Assembly (NCBI GenBank): GCA_032718565.1
Contig: JAVGVS010000055.1
Location: 2,017,706-2,081,705 of the forward strand
Direction of reading: 5' to 3'
Length of the DNA stretch: 64,000 nucleotides
DNA from: Distichodus sexfasciatus
Taxonomy: Eukaryota; Chordata; Actinopteri; Characiformes; Distichodontidae
In this document: positions 24,501 through 33,435 of the stretch, in pieces
Layout: every line of letters starts with the position of its first letter
Numbering within the stretch: position 1 is the first letter of the stretch
Position numbers and translations under genes: made by a program
Notes under the pieces: model-generated
What the model was told of the DNA's origin: nothing
Seen by the model: the letters and a program-made list of their open reading frames with translations, nothing else
Database searches by the model: none

Positions 24501-27500
24501 CCAACTGCTCCAAGCAAAAGTGAGTGATTATTTGTCATAGTGAACACAGCACAACACATCCTTCCTCTCTCTTTTCCGTGCCAGGTTTGCCATGCTGCGT
24601 GTGCACTCCCATGGTCTGGTGACTTTTGATCTGCAGTGTTGTGAAGGGGATGAAATAGCACAAGTGGACAATGTAAGTAATCTGTGCTCAGGCTCCAGTA
24701 AGAGCGTTTTGTACACTCAGAAATGAAGTGATGTGGTCTTTGTTGTCTCGAATTTTTCTTCACTTAAGTCAGTATGTGGTTAAAAATGAGAAATGTCTCT
24801 CCTCCCTGTAGCTACTGAATGCACTGGAGAAGAAGCTGAGGACTCTACTACATGGAAGTATTCAAAGGGTCAAGAGGTGGGAAATTTTGTTCTTGAAATC
24901 TTGCACGTTCGTGTACCTTGTATTTGCTTTGCATGTTTTCATTGTCAAAAAGCATCTTTACATTAGGAGTTGACCCCACCACGCCGCCCCTAAATATAAT
25001 TAAATAATTTAAAAAATTTCCATGATATTCGTAACACAAGAATGTCTACTTTTCCCCCCTTTTAGACTAGCCTTTGGGTAGCTTCTGTTAGTATCTTGGT
25101 ATTTTATTGTATTATGTTGTTTCATAATCAGTATATTTTTCTTTAAATTGCTCTACAAACTGTTATTGTTTAGTGTCACCTTTGTAAGCTTAACTTGCTT
25201 AATTATTTAACATATCAGATATTGGGTTTAAAAATGCAGAAACAAATAAGTAGAGCTGGGTGATATGAACAATAATATTATCACAATATTTTTTGTCATA
25301 TTGAATGATTTTGAAAATTGTCACGATATATTGTCATTATGTTCAGGTTTTTTTGTATTCTTATACAAACTGAATGAACAACTTAAAATAATGTAACAAC
25401 ATTAAACAAATAAGATTTATCTTCAACAATTGGCACAAACTATATACACACACAATTTCCATAAATTATGAGAAGTTATTGATTTTCAACCGCTTCCTCA
25501 ATTTTAATTGGCTAACAAAAGACAAGTGACATTGACGAGCCCAGTGCTGTTCTAAAACTTGAGCGCATTTCAGTTTGAAGCGCTCTGATTTGTGTTAAAA
25601 ATAGGCGCTGCCAGTGCAGAAAACTCTGAGAGTGGTCAAAACCTCACTTCCAGAACGCTTTCTCAGCACTTGTTGTTGCTAAGTTATGAAAAGCGTCGTT
25701 GGGCACTTCTGCGTTTGTTCCTGTTTCTTGTACACACTGTACCATGTTCGTTTGAGATCGGTAGTTTAGATGCTGCTATTCAGCCTCATCATGATGCTGT
25801 CTTCTTTTATTGTCTATTGATTGCATTGAAACGACAGGATCTTTATTTTTATTTTATTTTATTTTTGGTCCGGGGGGACATAGTCAAGGCTGGAGGCATT
25901 TGTTGTCAAAACTATAAAGCACTGCACTGTGATCAAAATTTATAGCCTATGCTTATGATTGTTATCATCATGACATTTTTCTGGATTGTTTTATCGCCCA
26001 GCACTACTAATAAGTTATATTATAAATATTTGTATCATCGAACTGACAAATAATCAGTCAGAACCCATTTGACATATTACCCTGTGTGTGTGTGTGTGTT
26101 TTCAGGCTCCCTGCCTTGCAGAGAGGAACCGAAGTGGACAGGTACTGGCCGACGGCCGACGGCAGGCTGGTGGAGTATGACATTGATGAAGTGGTGTACG
26201 AGAAGGACTCTTCCTACCAGAATATAAAAATCCTACACTCGCGCCAGTTTGGCAACATTCTCATTCTCAACGGCGATGTCAGTGAGTTGCACAGGACTTC
26301 TGGCATCGTCCAGGTTTCATCAAGCTCCACCAAGTTGACAAACCCATAAAACACGTTTGTGTGGTTTCTGTTTCAGATCTGGCGGAGAGCGACTTGCCCT
26401 ACACGCAGGCCATCATGGGCAGCGGCCGGGAGCACTACGCCGGGAAGGAGGTGCTGATCCTCGGCGGCGGAGACGGAGGCATCCTGTGTGAAGCGGTGAA
26501 GCTCAAACCAAAGATGATCACCATGGTGGAAATATCCTTTCTACAGTACAGTAGTGCACCCCTGGTTCTTTTACTGACCAAATATCACTGTCCAAGCAAA
26601 CGTTATGCACAACCACTTGGTTGGATCTGACGTCCATTCGTTTCTGTTTTTCCTCTGCTGATGATGGAGCAAAAAATTATAAATATTTTCAGTGAAAACC
26701 ACAGCCACTGGGACATTAAAATGGGGATTTTCGTAGAGGGCCACTTGGGTGTGGTGTTGTTGATTCACTTCCCCCAGTAGCCCCACAGATTTGAGCAAAG
26801 CGTGATTGACGTCAGTCTTGAAAGTGGGTGATTATTTGTCATTGTGAACACAGCACAAATATGACCTCTTCATTGGACCCATCCGCAAAGGAGCAGTGGG
26901 CAGCTGACACGGGCAGCCCCCAGTAACGGTACGTTCTGGGACTCAAACCAGCAACCTTCCCGTAACAGGGCGAACTCCCTAACCTGTTACACTACCAACT
27001 GCCCCAAACTGACCAGTGGTGTCCTGGACTTCGTGCCTGTCAGTGCAAAAGGAGGACGTTTTAACTAGGGGTGTGCAGAAAAATTGAATCAAATCATGAT
27101 TCTTTCTCTGTTGATTCAGAATTGATTTATGCATTCCAAAAAATCGATTCATATTTTTGAACTAACTTTTCACCAACAGGAGTTTTTTCAATAACTTGTA
27201 ACTGCAGAAACTGATCAATGTTGTTATTTTTGTCATAAATCGACCTCTCGTTGTTCACTGTTATAGATGTCAAGAGTCATTAATATGAAAACATGTTTGA
27301 TCACTGTGCAGCAACACATTTAAATTGAATTCTGAATGTAACAGTTAAAGCATGTTGAAATTTGCCACAGTGGGTAAATGTACAGACTCAGAGGTCAGAG
27401 GTTTCATGTAAAGATGTTCTGATGGTTCCTTAATGAAGCCTGCACATTGACCAGCTGGTGATTGATGGCTGTCGGAAGCACATGAGGAAGACTTGTGGGA

Positions 27501-30233
27501 ATGTTCTGGATAAATTGAAAGGGGACTGTTATGAGGTGAGCAGCTCTCGGCCATTATCTTTTAACCGTCGGCAAAAAAACGTTTACACCGTTACGTGTTT
27601 TTGTGACTAACTGCTTAGTATTTGTGAAACAGGCTCTGTGCAGCCAGTTGGTGGAAGTTGTTGCAGGGCTAACAGTTTGACTCTTTTGTAAAATGTTTAA
27701 GCAGAGCTGCAAGTTTTACAGGCTCCGTTCTTTCAGTATCACATTTCCTCCTTCCTTTTTTGCTCCTGCCTCTCACAGGTCTTGGTTGAAGATTGCATTC
27801 CGGTCCTTAAAAAGTTTGTAGAAGAGGGACGGATGTTTGATTATGTCATCAACGACCTTACGGCAGTCCCCATCTCTACAGCACCGGAGGAGGGTCTGTT
27901 TTCACGTTGGGGTTTTATAACCCATAAAATCTGTTTTACTCATTTTTTTTGCAGGTGTTGTTGCATGTTATTTCTTCCTGTTGCTGTTATTTAGGGATGC
28001 ACGATAAGGGAATTATTTCCGACGTACAATAAATGTGTCATGAAATATAGACTGAAAATATCGAGCAAATCTAGGCGTCAGTCCGATACCAATTACTTAA
28101 AAAAGCAATTACCGGCCGATTCCGATATGATCCCGATATTATTCTGCAGGGGTGGACTTGCAATCTGTGCATTCTGGAGAAGCCTGCAATGGCCGTCAGG
28201 TCCACGGCCGTCGGCCTGCCCTTTCAATAATCCAAGATTTAGCGAGTCTAATAGCCAACAACAGCAGGGGCACAAATACAATAATTAGTCAAGTGTAAAA
28301 TCCATAGAGAAGGCCCAAAAGTCCAGTTGCTGGGCCTATTTGGGAGAATGTCCAGGGCCGTTTATTTCAGTTCCAGTCCGTTCCAGTCCGTCCCTGTTGT
28401 CGTGCATCACTAATTTCATTACTTTGTCCATCCTTGCAGAGTCAACATGGGAATTCCTGAGGCTTATTCTTGACCTGTCAATTAAAGTTTTACGGCCTAG
28501 TGGGAAGTATTTCACCCAGGTAAGTGGTTTTGAGGAGCGACACTCTTGAATTAATGTTTAAATGACCAAAGGTGTAAAGAACTTGGTTGTGTCTCCAGGG
28601 AAACTGTGTGAACCTTGTTGAGCCACTGAGTGAGTATGAGGACCTGCTGGGAAAGCTTTCGTGCAAGGTGGACTTCTCTAAAGAAGTGGTGTGTGTTCCC
28701 TCCTATATGGAACTGTATCCTTTCCATACTCACAAAACCCAGATTTACCCAGATATATATATATATATATTAGAGATGGGCCGATACCACTTTTTTAATG
28801 TCCGATACCGATATTGTAAATTTGGATATTTGCCGATACCGATACAAATCCGATACAGTCACAGTCTTTTTTTAAACATAAAATAATGCTTTAAAATGTC
28901 TGAATACATGACTGAGATTATTGTTATGCTTAAGGAAATGCTTAATTTAAATACCATTTTCCTAGTAAAACTATGTAATAGTATAATTACACACACACAT
29001 GTATATGCTTAATTATTTGTTCTCAAAAAATGTTCGTTTAGACATATAAATATTTCTTCTTTCTTATTGACACTATAACATTATAAAATTGAAAAAATTT
29101 GATCAATTGAAAATGAAATACTGAAGTTTGTCATTTTGAACCTATAAAATGAGCTGCTTTTGCAGAGAACTACATTTCCCACGATCCTCTGGGCGCGCTC
29201 CGGAGCCGCGTCACAATGATGCGTTGGGCGCGCGTTCCAGAATAAACGATGGAAAATCTAAATAAACAGCAGAATTGTGAGTAGAACGCTGGTTATTGTG
29301 GTTATTTATCAGCTAAAATATGGTTTGTGCCTGTAATAAAGGCGACATTTTGACCGAACTGGAGCGTTTTGCGAGTAACGGCGGTCATTAACACATTAAC
29401 ATCGCGAAAAATGTTTTTATGCATTTACTTCTGTTTTAGTGCAGGAACATCTCGCAAATACTTCCACGTACAGAGGGATCAGGGCTTGTCTTAATCGTGC
29501 CACTGAAAACGTTGTGCGTCACTATTAAGCCTCCGTGGGGAAAAGAAGCGGAGCTGCTCTAGCGAGTAAAATGAATTAAACGAAGCGTCGATTCTAGAAA
29601 AATTGCCTCGACCATTTTTGTAATAGAATTATTCGAGTTATTGGAACAATGGTTTCAGCTCTACTTTACCGCAGTGCCACTTCTCATGCATAACGAATTG
29701 AGTGTACACGCATTTACAGATCGGCTCCATAGAACGGCCGAATGCCGCCGATACCCGATCCAGCTGTTTGAGCGGGTTATCGGACCGATACCGATCCACA
29801 TATCAGATCGGCTACATCTCTAATATGTATACACACACACACAAATATACATGTACGTAATGTAGACCTTTTGGTAAATAAAAGTTTGGTTAAAATGTTG
29901 ATCCAATGTGATGTTTTCCAAAAAGATATGTAACCTAAATGTTGCATTTATTGTTATTATTATTATTTTAGTAAATGTAATATAGGAATATCCAGTAGGA
30001 TGCAATCGGATATTTTATACAATAATTACATAATTTAAATGCAGCTCATTTATTATTTAGTTACAATCTCTCCAGGCTTTCAAATATTTTTCACATTTTG
30101 TTGTTGCTTTTCAGTCATATTTCACTCACCAGTCACCCAGATCATCGTCATTTTCAACCAATTATCATTACATGAGGAATTCTGCCTTAATTACAGTCTC
30201 AGGTGGGTGTTCTACACAATCTGGAAGAAGTAA
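15599..30233 (+). CDS. sms: Spermine synthase, complete, 11 exons
   Basis: Transfers an aminopropyl group from decarboxylated AdoMet to spermidine, giving spermine and MTA in the cytosol. Coding exons: 15599-15644, 19516-19636, 24585-24672, 24812-24876, 26106-26281, 26377-26531, 27446-27535, 27779-27893, 28440-28519, 28599-28714 and 30203-30233. Every junction keeps phase; the total is 1083 nt, or 360 residues, against 366 for the human enzyme. The N-terminal half is the AdoMetDC-like dimer domain (GLQSIFQEQ, HGYLATF). The catalytic half has DRYWPTADGRLVEYDIDEVV, the glycine loop LILGGGDGGILCE with the expected catalytic Asp, YVINDLTAVPIST with the second Asp, and the end VFYTIWKK. The start ATG opens a match to the family N-terminus (VRHYTLDFKL). 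Exon 6/7 and exon 10/11 junctions use U12-type signals; the first is AT-AC. Exon 8 has a weak donor (GTCTGT). Confidence 0.96.
16902..17602. mobile_element. Palindromic element with GAGATAAAAAGTC arrays on both arms
   Basis: Ends CCACTAAAAGAAAAAAA and its complement TTTTTTTCTTTTAGTGG mark the borders. The left arm carries about eight copies of a roughly 20-bp unit (GAGATAAAAAGTCGAAATTA); the right arm carries about ten copies in reverse. Inside the arrays a second inverted pair, GCGCGCCAGT and ACTGGCGCGC, brackets a core of about 160 bp. The whole could fold into a hairpin several hundred bases long. No transposase is seen. Confidence 0.9.
17718..18330. repeat. Diverged minisatellite, period roughly 45-60 bp
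   Basis: The phrases TAGTTTAATCCAACATGTC and GTTCCAGTC(G/A)TGAAATTGGG recur about ten times with strong divergence. A weaker relative, ATTGTGCCAAATTGGGCATC, lies at about 42010-42180. Confidence 0.75.
21202..21963. mobile_element. Nested Harbinger-like non-autonomous element
   Basis: A perfect 33-bp inverted repeat lies at 21207-21239 and 21915-21947 (GTTTTACACTGGATGCGTGT as the start of the left arm). The copy is bordered by TAA on both sides (21199-21201, and 21953-21955 or 21964-21966, because the right tip is partly duplicated). A 3-bp TWA duplication and CCCTGTTTT ends fit PIF/Harbinger (ISL2EU-like) elements. No transposase is present. Confidence 0.75.
21981..22173 (+). pseudogene. BED zinc finger piece of a hAT transposase
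   Basis: One open frame, with C-x2-C (CKAC) and H-x4-H (HIKSKH) spaced as in BED fingers, then STPTPSVADVFEKARK. A short upstream piece (MSAVWAHFEL, 21168-21197) looks like the transposase N-terminus, cut off by the nested element. The rest of the protein is absent. Confidence 0.75.
24310..24560 (-). repeat. tRNA-derived SINE, one copy plus adjacent tail of another
   Basis: Minus-strand SINE at about 24310-24505 with head GTTGGTAGCATAACGGATAG read in reverse. A second tail (AGTGAGTGATTATTTGTCAT) follows at 24511-24560, immediately before sms exon 3. Confidence 0.75.
25251..26006. mobile_element. hAT-type MITE in sms intron 4
   Basis: Ends TAGAGCTGGGTGATA and TATCGCCCAGCACTA are inverted copies with two mismatches. 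The flanks CAAATAAG (25243-25250) and CTAATAAG (26007-26014) match at 7 of 8 positions, as an aged 8-bp target duplication. No transposase. Confidence 0.8.
26532..27445 (+). other. sms intron 6: U12-type AT-AC intron
   Basis: The exon ends GTG GAA and the intron opens ATATCCTTT, the exact minor-spliceosome 5' consensus. It closes TTCCTTAATGAAGCCTGCAC, with a perfect branch-site word TTCCTTAAT about 12 nt before the terminal AC. Joining to ATT GAC CAG restores the conserved VEIDQ. No GT-AG alternative restores it. The intron also contains a SINE (26822-27005) and a short hAT-like fragment near 27067. Confidence 0.93.
26822..27005 (-). repeat. tRNA-derived SINE inside the U12 intron
   Basis: Reads in reverse from GGTAGTGTAACAGGTTAGGG (A box) through a B-box-like GGTTTGAGTCC to the AGTGACAAATAATCACCC-like tail. 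Confidence 0.75.
27992..28412. mobile_element. hAT-like MITE in sms intron 8
   Basis: Ends TAGGGATGCACGATA and TCGTGCATCACTA are near-perfect inverted copies. The 8-bp flanks (CTGTTATT and ATTTCATT) no longer match well. Related ends occur near 45148, 51836 and 56303. Confidence 0.7.
28715..30202 (+). other. sms intron 10: U12-type GT-AG intron
   Basis: The donor GTATCCTTTCC matches the U12 consensus. The branch word TGCCTTAAT (30183-30191) sits about 12 nt before the CAG acceptor, with no long polypyrimidine tract. The join gives GAA CTG TGG GTG, matching the family ending ELWVFYT. Most of the intron is a hAT-like element at 28771-29822. Confidence 0.92.
28771..29822. mobile_element. hAT-like element in sms intron 10 with promoter-like core
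   Basis: Ends TAGAGATGGGCCGATAC and CGGCTACATCTCTA are inverted copies. The flanks ATATATAT and ATATGTAT fit an 8-bp duplication, but lie in simple sequence. The core is CpG-rich and carries AACTACATTTCCCACGAT at about 29168. No transposase frame is seen. Confidence 0.75.
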
Positions 30234-31127
30234 CAGCTGTCACCTCTCCGAGCCTGCTGGAATGTGAAGACTCGCCCTCTGTTGCACTGAGGGGAGACAT
30301 GCACACTTCTCTCCATGCACTGTTTTTATTGTCCCTCCATTTACCCCCATCCCTTCTACCCCCAAAATGCCTTTTCCCTTTTTTCCCCCCTTATTAGGCT
30401 CCAGCTCAGATTTTATGTTAGAACTCACAAGGAGATTGTATTTGTGTTGTTTGTTGGTTTGTTTGTTTGTGTGGTTGTCCCACTCGGCCTCCGGGGAGCG
30501 CTGTGGTGCAGTGTGTGTGTGAGTGGGAGACGCTGCTGATTACACTGAAGCCCGGAGGTCGACTCGCATTCTTTTTTGACTCCTGCCTCTAAAGATGTCC
30601 GAATTGCGACTACAAGCGCATGACCAGCTTTTGGTTTCTGATTTTACCATAAAATTTTATATTTTACTGTAGCTCCACTGATTTGTTTTTATTTGACTTT
30701 TTTGTGGATTGAGTGTGAATTTGATCTACACGAAGCTCAAGATCAGTGTTGCATTCTGGCCTGCTGAGATTGCACCAGGATGATCATTTCTATCCAACCG
30801 ATTGTGATTGTGGCATAAAAGGGAAAAAAAGGTTCCTGCAGTGGCAGATTTGATGCATGTTTATTTTCATGAACTGTGAATGTTTTTATTTTTTTTATGA
30901 TTTACTCCTTCCAAATAAGTTTTTACATTTTCAGTTTTGAGTTTTCTATGACAGATGCATGTGCTTGAAGGAATAAGGTTTTAAACTGAATGTAGTTCAC
31001 ACATTTGCATTCTTGCCTTTGCTCCATATTAAGGTGCTTTGTTGATATTATTTATTTGATTTTGCTTGACCAAAATACCAGAAATCCCGCCCTGACAAAC
31101 TTCTGTTCATGAGAGTGAAAAACAGCT

Positions 31128-31133
31128 AATAAA
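31128..31133 (+). other. Poly(A) signal AATAAA, sms
   Basis: First clear AATAAA after the sms stop codon in an AT-rich, UTR-like stretch, giving a 3'UTR of about 0.9 kb. Confidence 0.7.
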
Positions 31134-31192
31134 GCAACTTGGAGAGAAAAAGTGGTGCCACATTATTTCTTTTAATTCAATCATATTTGATC

Positions 31193-31199
31193 TACCTAC

Positions 31200-31262
<63 letters not shown>
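31193..31262. repeat. (TCTA)n microsatellite
   Basis: About 16 tandem tetranucleotides. A second tract of the same motif lies at about 32130-32176. Confidence 0.95.
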
Positions 31263-31325
31263 CGTGTGCATATTGAATAAGTTTGGTATATATGAAGTGA
31301 TCTGTGTCTTCATGCCATAGATATA

Positions 31326-31659
31326 CAGACGTGGACAAAATTGTTGGTACCCTTCCATTACAGAAATTAAAACCCACAGTGGTCACTGAAATAACTTGAA
31401 ACTGACAAAAGGAATAATACATAACAATTTACTGAAAATTAACAAATACAAATCAGACATTGCTTTTGAATTGAGGTTCAACAGAATTATTTAGGAAAAA
31501 CAAACTTATGAAACTGGCCTGGACAAAAATGATGCTACCCCTAACTTAATATTTTGTTACACAACCTTTTGAGGCAGTCACTGCAATCAAGCGATTCCTG
31601 TAACTCTCCATGAGACTTCTAGACCTGTCGACAGGTACCAACAATTTTGTCCACGTCTG
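31326..31659. mobile_element. Tc1/mariner-like deletion derivative
   Basis: Inverted ends CAGACGTGGACAAAATTGTT and AACAATTTTGTCCACGTCTG, flanked by TA on both sides (31324-31325 and 31660-31661). The interior matches the non-coding part of fish Tc1-like elements, and the transposase frame is gone. Confidence 0.88.
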
Positions 31660-32132
31660 TACATCTTTTGTGTGTTTATAGGAAGCGCATCTTGTGGTAA
31701 ACTTTTGCAAGTTCAAAATGTGGACGAGGCAGTTATTCCCCTGTGTCGCCCTCTAGTGGGAGAAGCCGAAAGAAGAGGAAAAAGAATTATCAGTGCAGCT
31801 TCTAGGCCTGCAGGAAAATGGAACTTTCAGATTCAGTACAGATAGAAATTCAGTGTGTCGTCTTCAAACACCACCTGGATGATGAGACTAAACCCTCTCT
31901 TCGTAAGATGCCCAGAGACTTTTGTCAACCACAGGGAGGCCTCAGTTTTGCGTCTCAATTCATCAGCTATTTAAACACTGCACTGAAACATTGCAATCTG
32001 CAGAACCAACAGGATAGCGCCCCCTCTTGGTCACCAACACCTCTAACTTGTTGATCCTTCATCCAGGTACTGACCAGACCCAAGGCTGCTTATGTTATTA
32101 TATATGTAGATTCTTTGGTCTAAATTCATATC

Positions 32133-32176
<44 letters not shown>

Positions 32177-32259
32177 GCACGATGATATTTTAAATCGACA
32201 ATAATTGCAACTAATGAGCGATGCTTAGATCTCTATGTCTATATGTCTATATGTCTATA

Positions 32260-32263
<4 letters not shown>

Positions 32264-32333
<70 letters not shown>
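32264..32333. repeat. (AT)n microsatellite
   Basis: About 35 AT dinucleotides, preceded by four copies of TGTCTATA. Confidence 0.95.
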
Positions 32334-32336
<3 letters not shown>

Positions 32337-32339
32337 AAG

Positions 32340-32600
32340 ATTCAAGATTCAAGATTCTTTATTTGCTCACGCAAGTAAGTTATACAGGTACAACATGCAG
32401 TGAAATGTATCCTGATCCTCTTTAACTGTGCAATAGACAAGGAAGATAGAGACGTACACAAACTACAAAACATAAATACTAACTTAACACGGAGGTTGGG
32501 GCAATAGACAAAAATAAACTATATTATATGTATCATGAACATAAAGTTAAATGTGCAAACCTGAGATTGTAAAAATTGTAAAATGTGCTAGGGTGTTATC
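32340..32600. repeat. Dispersed repeat (RCACATGCAAATTATACAGG family), copy 2
   Basis: Opens with tandem AAGATTC, then TTATACAGGTACAACATGCAG. It is a longer relative of 14988-15115. Confidence 0.6.
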
Positions 32601-32664
32601 GTAAATGTCCACGTGCTATTATATGTTATATACATATATATATAAGGACCCACTCTAGGCTCTC

Positions 32665-32805
<141 letters not shown>

Positions 32806-33145
32806 TGTATATATACTGTGTGTGTGTGTACACACACAAGTATATATAGTATATATAGGTTATATTGCCATCGCATTTTTACAACAGCCTTACAACGTAT
32901 TAATATTTTAATTATTGAGTATTTGTCCAGTTGAGCTTCTCAGTGCACATTCCCGGGACTACTTGTATAATGTTTTATGTAATCTCTGCAGGTTTTTGGT
33001 TTTAGTCTGGTGTAAGGGAACCGGGGGAAGCCCACATATTAAAATGGAGAACAGACTCCTGTGAAGCGCCGATGCTCCGCACGTCACCCCTGCATTACGT
33101 CACCTTTTTTCAGCGGGCGCACGTCTTTGCGGACCTAGTCGCGGT

Positions 33146-33165
33146 GCATTGTGGGTGACGTAGTT
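33146..33165 (+). promoter_or_regulatory. ZNF143-like/CRE-containing promoter motif, ppme1
   Basis: GCATTGTGGGTGACGTAGTT lies about 290 bp before the ppme1 ATG in a CpG-rich stretch. It resembles the ZNF143/THAP11 core (GCATTNTGGGA, TTGTAGT) and also contains the CRE half TGACGTA. No TATA box is apparent. The assignment is by motif memory. Confidence 0.45.
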
Positions 33166-33435
33166 TTCCCGTGTCTTCAACACCGTTCGCTTTCACGGTA
33201 AACGTGTGGTTATTCGCCTTCACTTCCCATAAAGCAGGAGCTTGAAAAACGCCTGCTGGTGGGTGGAGACTTTCTTGTGTAGGGATCTGGTTTAGATTTT
33301 TTTTTTTTTGCCTTAAACTAGCGCCTAACTAACTGCAATTTAATCAAGCGACAGCTCAATCGAGTCTCGAAAGCCGTCGTATGGTGCAACGAAGAAAAGC
33401 AGCGCGCTGTAACGTCACTTTGCACTCCTCGTAAC

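Larger units (their letters stand above)
19637..24584 (+). other. sms intron 2 with nested repeats
   Basis: A nearly 5-kb intron. About 3.8 kb of it is the 22-bp array and its nested insertions (20405-24236), followed by SINE copies at 24310-24560. Nothing gene-like is present outside the decayed transposase piece at about 21981-22173. Confidence 0.85.

Noticed and set aside
26532..26640. A GT-AG reading for sms intron 6
   Set aside because: No nearby GT donor joins to an AG acceptor while keeping VEIDQLVIDG. The AT-AC pair with a perfect branch word does.
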